In this document: positions 1 to 9,666 of the stretch, piece by piece
Layout of the letters: each line of letters begins with the position of its first letter
Numbering within the stretch: position 1 is the first letter of the stretch
From: Phoma sp. XZ068
Taxonomy: Eukaryota > Ascomycota > Dothideomycetes > Pleosporales > Didymellaceae
DNA: 64,000 nucleotides
Assembly (NCBI GenBank): GCA_004835665.1
Contig: RBKR01000014.1
Coordinates: 310,001 to 374,000 of the forward strand
Direction: 5' to 3'
The notes under the pieces: model-generated
What the model was told of the DNA's origin: nothing
The model's input: the letters and a program-made list of their open reading frames with translations, nothing else
Database searches by the model: none
Program-made: the position numbers and the translations under genes

Positions 1-447
1 GCGCTAGTTGTCTGGAGCGCCCACCAAAAGAGGTGTGAGGGTATCGCATGCGTGTACACAGAGGTAACAATCAGGTGTATGAAGTGTACGGTAAGAGCGA
101 AATCGAGTACAAGTTTTGAGCGCGCTACTAGAAGGAGAATGAATATGGCGCTACGTGACGTTAGTTCTGCATAAGTAGGGAGGCTGTTTTTAAGCATACC
201 TGGTGAGACTGTTCAGTAGCCAGACCAGTCCTAGGGTCCAGCCTACTGTAGTATCGCCGCGCAACGTCTCCCAGTTGAATATCAAATCCAGACCGATCTC
301 CTTGCCAGCAACCAGGGCGGTAAAGACGATAAGAACCGCAGCGCATGCATAGTACGCGAGCTGGAGGAGGACGATCTGGGATGCGATGCGCGTAGGAGAA
401 AGGTCGGCGAGTGCACCAGGCCGTGGAGGGCGGCGTCGGCGGGCCAT
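1..447 (-). CDS. SYS1: Sys1-like Golgi integral membrane protein (partial at window edge)
   Basis: Sys1 is a small multi-pass protein that recruits the Arl3/ARFRP1 GTPase to the trans-Golgi, supporting Golgi-endosome traffic. Exon 1 (447-200) begins MARRRRPPRPGALADLSP, the characteristic start of fungal Sys1, followed by a hydrophobic segment and the conserved WETLRGDTTVGW. A 49-nt intron (199-151) has a GTATGC donor, a CTAAC branch site and a TAG acceptor. Exon 2 (150-1) continues in frame with LLLVARSKL, then FIHLIVTSVYTHAIP and LFWWALQ, all typical of the family. The 3' end lies outside the window. The gene is divergent from COA6 across about 340 bp, which may be a shared promoter region. 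Without splicing, the frame stops shortly after residue 85. Identification is by remembered family motifs. Confidence 0.9.
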
Positions 448-791
448 GAGTGCGCGGATGGTGCGCCTTCGTTATGCTATGACATGTGGTGTGGAGGGTG
501 GGTGATGAGTGGCCTTTTGGTGTTGAGATGTTGCCTGTTGACATGAGGCGGGAAGCGTCATAGCTTCACGAGTGAATGCCAAGCACAAATGATTTCTATG
601 AACTGACCATTTGAGACCACCGCCAACAGCACTTTACTCAGCCCATACTAAGTAATTTAGATACCGTGAGTATCGCCAATTCATGCAAGTGATGCAACAT
701 GGACTCTCTGGACCCCTGCTCACGATTGCGACAGACTCAATAGTTATCCGCATCAACCCGCTTCTCCACAAATACCTACATTTCCACCGCC
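448..791. promoter_or_regulatory. Divergent intergenic region between SYS1 and COA6
   Basis: This 344-bp stretch separates two divergent start codons and must hold both promoters. I see no clear TATA box and no other gene. Confidence 0.4.
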
Positions 792-1354
792 ATGGCCTGG
801 TTACCCTGGAGCTCCGGCTCCTCAGAAGAGGGCGGTGTCAAGAAGACAGCCGGCGGCGCTTTCGAGAGCCCGTCGCGAACAAACCGAAAGACTTGCTACG
901 CAGCGCGCGATACCTTCTTCGAATGCCTCGACAAGAACAACATTCTCGACAGCATCAACACAAAGTCAGGGAGAGAGAAAGCCGAGACTTTCTGCTCACA
1001 GTTTGACAAGGAGTTTGAGAAGAACTGCGCGCACAGCTGGGTAAGTGGGTCCGCTTCTGCCAGCCACGACAATTCATGGACTCCCACCGAGCGCACTCAG
1101 GCCTGCAGTGATGTGCCTGGTGTCTGGAATGCCACCTTTCCAGCGTCTGACCAGCTGCGACTGTCCTGCTGCATGACCATGCACATCCCATGTTAGTGCA
1201 TTCTCTAGTGAAACGATGCTGACGGAGTGCGCAGGTCGAATACTTCAAGAAGCAACGAGTCGTCAACTACCAGAAGGAACAGACAATCAAGAGACTAGAG
1301 GCACAGGGTGGAGAGATTACAGCACCGCAGCTGCCCCTACCAGGCCAGAAGTAG
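792..1354 (+). CDS. COA6: Cytochrome c oxidase assembly factor 6
   Basis: COA6 is an intermembrane-space twin-cysteine protein needed for copper delivery to Cox2 in complex IV assembly. Exon 1 (792-1040) encodes MAWLPWSSGSSEE and the first helix pair. A 194-nt intron (1041-1234, GTAAGT donor) follows, then exon 2 (1235-1354) beginning VEYFKKQRVVNYQK. The product is 122 residues. Cys35 and Cys45 form CX9C (CYAARDTFFEC) and Cys68 and Cys79 form CX10C (CSQFDKEFEKNC), the arrangement that separates COA6 from Cox6b. There is no N-terminal presequence, as expected for Mia40-imported proteins. The start was chosen because M-x-W-L-P-W opens many fungal COA6 proteins. The intron is longer than most here. 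Confidence 0.93.
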
Positions 1355-2455
1355 GATCACCACGCCTCTCACGACTATGTACAGTATGTACGATATGTAG
1401 AATACACCATGGGTCTCCAAGAGGAGATAAGCTCAATGTCATCGCCGACGCAAGACCGCAATTGGTACGAGATCGACTACCAGTCTTGCAGGTGTAAAAC
1501 TTTGGAACCGTGCCGCCATCTCCCAACCTACGATGTCGTGACAACTTCGGTCCCAATCATTCTCGAAATTAACCAGGACGCAGATCAGCTAAGCCCGGGA
1601 TTTACGGATATAAACCACACAGTAATCGGCCTTTTAAACCTGTGCTATAACAGGCACCACGAGCCACGACATCTCATCAAATGTATAGCAACTGCACGAT
1701 CATCTTGGCTCACAACTGTCACATGTACCGACGAACCCAGCCGAGTACCCATGTACCTACCCAGCTCTACCTACCGTTTCCAGTCACACTATCAATCACC
1801 TGCCCTTGTGTACCTCGGGGCAAACCTAAACTGTTAACTCTCCCTGCAAGACTTGATTAGATCTGCTGCATCTCTGCTGCAATAGCGACAATCTTATGAA
1901 ACTAATGTGAGTTCTCGATCAATGCGGAGACGCACACGCCAACAGGTGTGGAAAACGTCGGTGATTTGCTTTTGATTGCTCGATACGGGTCACGCGCCAC
2001 TCAGTGTCAATCTGTTAGTCGTGCAGGCCTCACGGACTCCACACCGAACAGTGGTGGTAGAAAAAGCAAGAGTCCAAGACGCAATTCTCATGCTGCAACG
2101 GAGATGCATTACACATGTCTTGCATCGCCTGAAGAAGCCATGGCCGGAAGGATGCGAGCTCGCATGAAGACGCTGCGGGCGTTCGCTAGATGCAGGGGAC
2201 AGTGCTGCAGAATGATAGGGTTCGAGCGTGCAGGCGAAACTCTATCTGGCAGATAACCGAGATCTGGCGGGCTAACGCGGGGTGACATCACCATTTTGAT
2301 CCTCTAGCTGGACGCGTTTCAAGCACGCATTTCGTGTGCGCATTGTTTGTTTACTCCAGAATCTGTACCAATATTCGTCTTCCATAATCATAGCCTCGTA
2401 AATGTATCGTACGGTGTCCAGCACCGCATGGATCTAAGAAAATGCCAGAGAATTC
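1355..2455. other. Intergenic, no supported gene
   Basis: About 1.1 kb. Short open frames exist (the longest about 140 codons near 1409-1837), but none has family motifs or splice-supported extensions. A copy of the 11-mer AGATCTGGCGG lies at 2260-2270 and recurs at 3770 and 4079 (see findings). Confidence 0.5.
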
Positions 2456-3410
2456 TCACACCCTCGCTTGGTACTTTACGGGGAAAATGCTGCTGGGATC
2501 AAACTCGCGCCTGAATACCTCGAGGTCGCTCGCACACCCTTTGCTCGGTGGCCCAACCATCGCACTATCAATCGCAAATACAACGTCTTGGAACACACCA
2601 AAGAATTCCTCATCCTCGAAAAGTAGATTCCTCCACATTCTTGCCACCTCAGTTGCAGGGTTTCTGAAAATTGGACCCAGCCCAAACGCCCCGAGCACGA
2701 GGTTGCGGTGCCCACAGTATGATGCAATTCGCAGCACAGCGCGCATTTTATCGCACATGAGCTCTTTTTCTTGCGCGAATGAGTACTTCGTGCCGGTCTC
2801 GTCGAGTTTAGGGCGTCGCACGGGCGCGACAGATATTACCGGGAGGGATTGAATTTCGGAGAATGGAGCGTAGTCTTGATCAGGGCCACCTCTAAAGACG
2901 ACTATTCAAGTCAGTTGTTGCTCGGTGGGGATGTTTGCTTTGGAAATTCTTGATCTTGGATAACGTACAAACTTCTGGTGAGTATATTCCTCCCCGCTGT
3001 GGTATGGGGTAGTAATTCTCTTCCCTTCCTAACTGTGCATTCCATGGCATGGTGAGAGCGTGTACAAGGTTGCTTCTTCGCGCAAAGCACTCCTCTGGTG
3101 CAATGAGCCCCGATTCCCAATCTCCTCCTGCACGCTTTTCGTTGGCTACATTGACCACAGGGATCTTCTTGCTGTGTGAACTTGAAGCGCTTTGGTACCA
3201 GCCCAACGCGTAGTTTACGGGGTCGCCTTCCATGACTGCTACTCTTGTGCGTTGTGTCGACCGGCCTTCTGAGCTGGCTCTTATCTGTGCGGCATCAGGA
3301 TAGAGATAAGCCGTCTTCGAGTCCTTGATATAATGTTTCCAGATGTGTGGCATCCATACTCGTTTTGCTTCTGCTGCTATCTCCGAAGGCTTGGGTTTTG
3401 ACGGTGACAT
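2456..3410 (-). CDS. TIGR02452 / microbial-type PARG-like protein
   Basis: A 295-residue member of the TIGR02452 (DUF2263, bacterial-type poly(ADP-ribose) glycohydrolase catalytic) family; such enzymes release ADP-ribose from PAR chains, but this one is untested. Exon 1 is 3410-2969, the intron 2968-2902 (67 nt, GTACGT donor, TAG acceptor) and exon 2 2901-2456. Exon 1 holds the signature region VVNVANEKRAGGDWESG followed by APEECFARRSNL, corresponding to the GGG...QEE loop of bacterial PARG. Here GGG reads AGG and QEE reads PEE; the Glu pair is kept. GIYSPEV, VFVFRGG and the glycine-rich GAFGLGPIFRNP segment are also family hallmarks. No targeting signal is evident. A TATA-like site lies about 150 bp upstream. 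The family call is firm; enzymatic activity is inferred. Confidence 0.88.
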
Positions 3411-3561
3411 GGTAGGTCAGATGTGAACAATGACAGCGACTGTATTCAAATGTGTGTACACGAATGTATCTGTATGTATGTTGTTGTATAAATGTCTTCA
3501 GTGAACGTAGAAACAGATCGGCAATATTGAAGTGCAGAGAGAGCGAACGGACGGGAAGTGG

Positions 3562-3569
3562 GTATATAA
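3562..3569 (-). promoter_or_regulatory. TATA-like element upstream of the PARG-like gene
   Basis: The sequence GTATATAA on the plus strand, a near-palindromic TATA core, lies about 150 bp upstream of the start at 3410. Plausible core promoter, not proven. Confidence 0.3.
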
Positions 3570-3659
3570 TCAATTCTGAACTCCTGCCGGGGACAAGGGC
3601 AGTATAACACCTGTTGCAAGGGCGTGTGATGAGATCAACTAAGCATTAGCTTGAGATCG

Positions 3660-3705
3660 AGCCGCGATTTAGCAGGGGTCTGTTAGATCTGGTCAAATCG
3701 CGGCT
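3660..3705. repeat. Perfect 11-bp inverted repeat with 24-nt spacer
   Basis: AGCCGCGATTT at 3660-3670 is the exact reverse complement of AAATCGCGGCT at 3695-3705. The spacer contains GATCTGG, a partial match to the recurring 11-mer nearby. It could be a regulatory hairpin or a mobile-element terminus. Confidence 0.6.
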
Positions 3706-4180
3706 ACGACAGATGAGGCAATTGGCTGCAGAAATCAAGCTTTGCCTTCTTTGACTGAACCAGGGTAACAGATCTGGCGGGTTGTGGTTTGCACGCAGCA
3801 GAGACCTGAGTCGTGTCCATCAGCATTTCAGGGAAAGGCACACTATGCACGGCGTTGAGACCTTGCGAACCGGAAGCAACCGCATCTTGTCCTACGTGAC
3901 TCGCTCCCTGATCCTTGGAGACGACTGTCAAACCCGCTCTGCCGCCAGGCACTTGAAGCCACAAGGCACTTGCATCGGGGCACAACAGAACTGTTCGAGC
4001 AGGGATGTGAGGAAACTTCGATCGGCCAGACCTTGACGGGATCTGCATATCGCGGTGTGCACTGCAGCTTATTAGACGAGATCTGGCGGCGTCAGGTCAG
4101 TCCGATGATGACAGGTGCTGGACCACATGCTGCAGCAGAGCGATCCTGCACAAGACAGCGCCGTAGCAGTAGCGTCGGCA

Positions 4181-4635
4181 CTAGCATCCGGCCTGCAGGG
4201 CAAGAAATGCACTTCCTGTAGGACGCAGCATCGGATAGATGTTGCTTGGATGTACCACATCGTCGTCGGAAGCGTGGTCATACAATAAATCCCAGATTGC
4301 GAGCATTTCCGCCAAAGCCACTGCAATAACGGGCTTCTGCTGTGAAGGGCGTTTTTGTGCTCGATGGGCGATGCGTGCAGCAACGGCGGTCGAGATCTTG
4401 TGGCGTTCTGTGAGGTGTGCTTTTGGCGGTGGGGCAGAGACAGGGCTCGTCAGCCAATAGCAATACGGACTGCGTCCAAGACGGAGGCCCATCTGTCCCA
4501 TCGCTTGTTGTACCAGGGTATGAGATCTCGTGTAACTCGAGTAAGGCCGTGGAGATTAGGGAGTGTTTCAGACAAGGCTCGGGTGACACCACCAGCAAGT
4601 GCCTGAGGGGTGCAACAACGGTGAAGTTTGGGCAA
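4181..4635 (-). CDS. Hypothetical 131-aa protein divergent from AsnRS
   Basis: I do not recognise this family. Two frames join across a candidate 59-nt intron (4466-4408: GTATTG donor, CTGAC branch motif, CACAG acceptor). Exon 1 is 4635-4467 and exon 2 4407-4181; the joined frame is 131 codons without a stop. The sequence looks protein-like: a short N-terminal part, then IPWYNKRWDRWASVLDAV, an Ala/Lys/Arg-rich helix (AARIAHRAQKRPSQQKP), then VALAEMLAIWDLLYD and a C-terminal segment ending LALQAGC. The start lies only 129 bp from the AsnRS start, suggesting a bidirectional promoter. The donor is weak and the branch-to-acceptor distance long. Alternatively it is a chance pairing of open frames. 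Confidence 0.4.
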
Positions 4636-4764
4636 TGTGCATTGCTTAGTTTATGTCCGTGCGCGGTCCCTTTTCTAAGTTTCGTCTACAACGTCTGGTG
4701 GTGTTGTGCCTCCACGCTCACGGTCACGCTGCCCACTGGTCGGTTGACTCTGCCGTCTGCGTAA

Positions 4765-6462
4765 ATGCGCCTGCTGCTCCCTATTCGGAGGAGCGCTCTC
4801 CGTTCACAGCTGTTTACACCTCGGCGGGCTGTCCTTGCTCAGGCACATGCATTGTTTTCACAGCGTTCACGGCAGAACTCAACCTTTTGCCCGACCAATA
4901 TAGCTGAGCTGCTAAGGCCAGCTTCCCCGCTTTCATCTACCACACCGCGGGAAGTGTCAGAAACTGAGACGCTCACGGTTCATGGCTATGTTCGGTCCGT
5001 GAGGAGGCAGAAGCGCATTGCCTTCGCCGTCATCGGCGACGGCTCCACTTTGCAGACAGTACAGGCTGTATTGTCACCTCAGTTAGCAGAAGAGTCAGTC
5101 TGATCAACGCATCATCAATTGCCGATTGCTGACGATGCGATTGACAGCTTATCAACTGGTGCTGCCGTGACCGTGACCGGGAAATGGAAACCATCGCCCG
5201 GTGGGAAACAGTCACACGAACTTCAGGTCGACGACATCCGCGTGCTTGGAGCTAACGATGCTACATCTTCTCCAATCCAGAAGAAATATCAATCTGCAGA
5301 GTATCTTCGTACCATTCCTCACCTACGACCTCGCCTACCTCTTAACGCTTTACTCTTACGGCTAAGGTCTCTCGTCACCGCGCAAGTCACAAGTTACTTT
5401 GCCAAGAATGACTTTATCCAATGCCATCCTCCTATCATCACATCGTCCGACTGCGAGGGTGCGGGAGAAGTTTTCACCATCGAGCCTGCTGCATCTGAAG
5501 CAACATCAGCGCCTGTGCCCGGTTTGTCCAGTCAGCCGAAGAACTTGCCTGACCAGTTCTTTGGTTCCCCTAAGTACCTGACGGTCTCCAGTCAGCTCCA
5601 TCTAGAAGCGCTAGCACAGTCTGTTGACAAGGTATGGACGCTATCTCCTACGTTTCGCGCCGAAAAGAGCGACACAGCTCGTCATCTCAGCGAGTTCTAC
5701 ATGCTTGAAGCCGAAGTTGCCTTTGTCGATGACCTCAAGGACGTCATGGACGTGGTAGAGAAGATGCTACGCTCTGTGGCAAACGAGCTACAGTCTTCAC
5801 GTGTAGGCCAGGAACTACTCGAGGCTCGAGCACGGGAGCAGGGTGAAGAGAATACGTCCGTGTCGCACGACGCACTCGCGCAACGATGGCAGGGACTCAT
5901 CAACGGCCCATGGCCACGAATCACATATGCTGAGGCAATCCAACACTTGAAGGACGCGACAGCACAAGGAAAGGCACAGTTCATGTTTTCGCCCGAACAT
6001 GAAGATGGCCTGCAGACCGAGCACGAGCGCTACCTTGCTGAGCACTATGGCAAAGGTGGGCCCATCTTCGTCACAGACTACCCTAGTTCGATGAAGCCAT
6101 TCTACATGCTCCCATCCAAGCAGTCTGGATCAGACACAGTTGCCTGCTTCGACCTCCTCGTACCTGAAATTTGTGAGTTGGTTGGTGGCTCTATGCGTGA
6201 GCACCGCCTTCCAGAACTCCAACAGTCGATGATAGCCCACGGCCTCCGACCAGCAACTGATGGCAACAAGGGTGCGTCAGAAGGCAACAAGGAGGTATCA
6301 GACGGATCCCTACAGTGGTACCTGGATCTGAGACGGTACGGCAGCGTACCACATGGAGGATTCGGTCTAGGGTTCGACCGCCTGATTTGCTACCTGTCCG
6401 GGGTGCAGAACATCAGGGATGTCGTTGCATTCCCGAGATATTACAAGAAGTGCGACTGTTGA
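4765..6462 (+). CDS. SLM5: Mitochondrial asparaginyl-tRNA synthetase
   Basis: Charges mitochondrial tRNA-Asn; class IIb synthetase of 547 residues. Exon 1 (4765-5093) starts with a basic, acid-free leader (MRLLLPIRRSALRSQLFTPR) typical of mitochondrial presequences, then the OB-fold anticodon-binding domain (VHGYVRSVRRQKRIAFAVIGDGS). A 54-nt intron (5094-5147; GTCAGT donor, CTGAC branch, ACAG acceptor) contains an in-frame TGA; splicing restores SPQLAEDLSTGAAV. Exon 2 (5148-6462) carries the catalytic domain: TVSSQLHLEAL, motif 2 FRAEKSDTARHLSEFYMLE near 279-297, ELVGGSMRE, and motif 3 GGFGLGFDRL near 513-522 followed by FPRYY. The leader and single-copy style fit the organellar enzyme rather than the cytosolic one. 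The divergent neighbour starts 129 bp away. Confidence 0.95.
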
Positions 6463-7588
6463 TGCGCTTACCTGCGTGCGAGCTGCAAGGGCCCGCAAGG
6501 CTTGGACATTACGATTGTGTAGCTGCACCTGTAACTTTGAAGTCGAATGCTCGCTTCATGCAAGGTATCAACGGGCGGGGTTGTAAATGAAACTGTACGA
6601 TATGCACTCACATACTTGGTGGAGCCAGAATGCGGTGGCCGGTCAAGCTCTTCTCTTATCGCGACCTGCTTGGTTGTAACTCCTGATCCGACCTCCAATC
6701 GTGATAGAAACTCTCACAGCACGCACTCAGGGCATTCAGGCTCAGCGTTTCTCGTTTATATTGGAAGATGACTGTCTTCAGAATCGGACGTGCTTGCGAT
6801 ATGGGAGAGCCTTGAGCATGTTCGACTCAGCACCCATGTCCGCTCGTGCATTCTAGTGGGGTCGCCAATTCCAGTTTTATCAGATGGTTATCAGATCTTT
6901 TCTCCTTCGGACCGCTGACAGCAGCATGCACTCAGAACCCATCTCAGCACTCATCGAGCGGTGTCGAATTCCTTTGGGCTCAGGGGATGTAATAATATCA
7001 AGCAAGATCTTCTCCTGGGTGTTCATATCTGCTCAAGGAGGTGTGAAGTTGCGGGCGGAGGTCATCTTGTCTTATCAGATCCTTTTGACCAATCCAAACT
7101 ATTTTCCCCCTCATTCCCGGGCAGCCATTCTCCGACAGCTAGCTATCGCGAGCGATGATGTATGGTGCATGTCCGCGGCAGCATTCCAATTAATTTCTGT
7201 CATCACGATGCGACAGCCTTGCGCTCGAAATTTTCTCGAGAGAGATGCAGAGAGCAAAATATGCAGAAGCACCCAGCGATTCTAAGCCGTACATATTTGC
7301 ATTACTGTAGACCGCTGCCAGATGGCAATTGTCATTGCAATATTGCTACTCGGAGCCTCGGTCGGGTTTCCCTCGACCGTTCGGCGATGCCGCACGGCCC
7401 TCCCAATAATCCTAAGCATTTGCGTCTGGCCCTGCACTCAAAAGTATCAACCGTCGAGCGGCCACTTCCTCATCACCACGACAAGATAGCCTCGATCCTG
7501 CGCGACCAATCCAGCTGTGCTCCGCCGTCACCGTCCTCTCCTGACAATCGCCAAACTGGAATCCACCGTCGTCACGCCCGGCCAAATC
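6463..7588. other. Intergenic, no supported gene
   Basis: About 1.1 kb between AsnRS and the carrier gene. Open frames are short and have no recognisable motifs. It presumably carries the AsnRS 3' end and the carrier promoter. Confidence 0.5.
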
Positions 7589-8927
7589 ATGGGTGGCCAT
7601 GACCGGCCAGCAGTGCCCGTTGAAGAAGCAGAGCATGAGTATAGCTTCCAATAAGCCGGCCATACCAGGACCTGCATCGCTGAACTCTCCCACAGCTACG
7701 AGGCGCTCCCACCAAACTTTTCGCTCGGCGCGAACATGCTAGCAGGCGCGTTTGCCGGTATTGCTGTACGCATCCGAAGTCGCCGCGACAAATCCACGTC
7801 AGCTAAAACCGCATCAGGAACACTCGGTGATGTACCCCGTCGACATGCTCAAGGTACGCGATCTCGTTGGAATCGACGACAGCCTAGAGCGATGTGCTGA
7901 CTGCTGGCTAGACGCGGATGCAAGTCATCAACCCCGGGCCCACCGCGACATACCAGAGTTCTATTGCCAATGCCCTCGTCACCGTGTCGAGGGTGGAAGG
8001 CTTCAGATCGTTATGGAAGGGACTCTCCAGTGTTGTTCTGGGTGCTGGTACATGCCCCTGGCTCCAACATGTTTCTCGGCGCGCGACTAACGGCGGTATT
8101 AGGACCCGCGCACGCCGTATACTTTGCATCTTACGAGGCCACAAAACATGCTCTCGGTGGAAATGAGGGAGAGAGCCATGAGCACCATCCTCTTGCTGCA
8201 GGTGCGCATTACAATGGCAATAATACTTTAGGGGGTGTTGCTAACTCGCCGCAGCTGCCAGCGGTGCCGCAGCCACCATCACCAGCGATGCGCTGATGAA
8301 CCCATTCGACGGTTTGTAGCATTACCTTTGTCGCAATGGCAAATACTGAGAATATTTGCAGTCATCAAACAGCGCATGCAATTGCACGGTTCGGTATACA
8401 CCTCTGTCGGTCACTGCGCCCGCGACGTCTTCCGTAAAGAAGGCATTGGCGCGTTCTACGTCTCGTACCCCACTACACTGTGCATGACAGTACCCTTCAC
8501 GGCGCTGCAGTTCATGTCGTACGAATCGATATCGAAGGTCATGAACCCCACTGGCCGATACGACCCGTACACGCATTGTTTTGCAGGAGGTCTAGCTGGC
8601 GGTTTTGCTGCGGCGCTTACTACCCCCCTGGACGTCATCAAAACGTTGTTGCAGACACGAGGAAGCGCTCGCGACGCTGAGCTGAGGACTGTCTCTGGTT
8701 TATTCCAGGCAGCCAAGATCATCCACCAGAGGGAGGGCTACAAGGGCTACTTCCGTGGCCTAAAACCCAGAATCATCACCACCATGCCCAGCACTGCGAT
8801 TTGCTGGTAAGTGCACCCGTGATTCCCCGGATGAACAAGGCGAAACTAACTCGGTTCCAGGTCTGCCTACGAGATGGCAAAGGCTTTCTTCATTGCGCGC
8901 AGCACGAACCCGAACACCGCATTATAA
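7589..8927 (+). CDS. MRS3: Mitochondrial iron carrier, MRS3/MRS4 (mitoferrin) type
   Basis: Inner-membrane carrier that imports ferrous iron for Fe-S cluster and heme synthesis. Eight exons: 7589-7638, 7696-7765, 7818-7853, 7912-8047, 8103-8201, 8255-8311, 8362-8806 and 8861-8927, separated by seven introns of 50-58 nt with GT..AG ends; the frame closes at 319 residues. The three carrier repeats show PVDMLKTRMQ, PFDVIKQRMQ and PLDVIKTLLQTRG, the Px[DE]xx[KR] signatures. Other fingerprints are YPVDMLKTRMQVINPGP, GLSSVVLGAGPAHAVYFASYE and GGLAGGFAAALTTPLD, which match mitoferrins better than other carriers. Exon 3 is only 36 nt. The start was chosen because it joins, through a good intron, to the conserved DYEALPPNFSL lead-in. 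MRS3 versus MRS4 cannot be separated; filamentous fungi usually have one copy. Confidence 0.93.
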
Positions 8928-9666
8928 TGACAGCTTTTATATGAAATGCAGCGCCACCACTGCAGCGCATGTTTCCGTACTGCCACGTACACCACCCAAG
9001 CAGTAGAAGGGATTTCGATATTTTGGGCATAGAGCAGGCTATGGGAGCCGTACCGTGCAATCTTCTTAGGCAAGCGTAACGGTCTTCACATTTCGTTGTA
9101 TAGTCATAGAAGCTTTCCTGGCTTTGATATCTGGAAGGACCATATGGCGGCGTACGGGATTTTCGACGCTTCTTCTTTTGAGCGTTAATGCAGTCAGCGC
9201 AGATATATTGTACCATATGGGAAATGTAGCATCGGCGTCTTTCGTCAACTGGCATCACCGACTCGTTCTCTTGATTTGGGTGCGCGGACAAAGAGGATCG
9301 CAATCGATAAAGGTGGCCCTAGTGTAGATCTGAATGCGACCCGCACATGCCCTGTCCATCCTTTCGCTGGATCGCTTCTACCCGTGAGGCATGGTCTGAG
9401 AGGGTCTGCTCCCTGGCCTGGTGTCTCAGGGCGTGTGGCTGAAATCTGAGCCCCAAATGGACGCGCGGGTCGCGTGCTGCCGCAGCCATTCAGCCCTGTG
9501 AATGGCAGTAGGCGGGCGCTACGTCATGGCAAGCGCGGACATGGCCTGGCGCGATACGACGCAGACTGAGCCTCAAACCACATTTTGGGTATTGCACCGC
9601 GACGCCCTCTTGATGCCCTGTCCCATGCCATAGTTCGCCGTTCGCTCACCATTCGCGCCCCACACA
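8928..9666. other. Intergenic, no supported gene
   Basis: About 740 bp containing the MRS3/4 3' region and the promoter of the AAA ATPase. Nothing further recognised. Confidence 0.5.

Larger units (their letters stand above)
3411..4180. other. Intergenic with inverted repeat and repeat fragments
   Basis: Holds the promoter of the PARG-like gene, an 11-bp perfect inverted repeat (3660-3705), and two copies of AGATCTGGCGG (3770-3780 and 4079-4089). No supported coding sequence. Confidence 0.45.

Noticed and set aside
1409..1837. 142-codon frame after COA6
   Set aside because: No motifs, and it overlaps likely 3' untranslated sequence of COA6.
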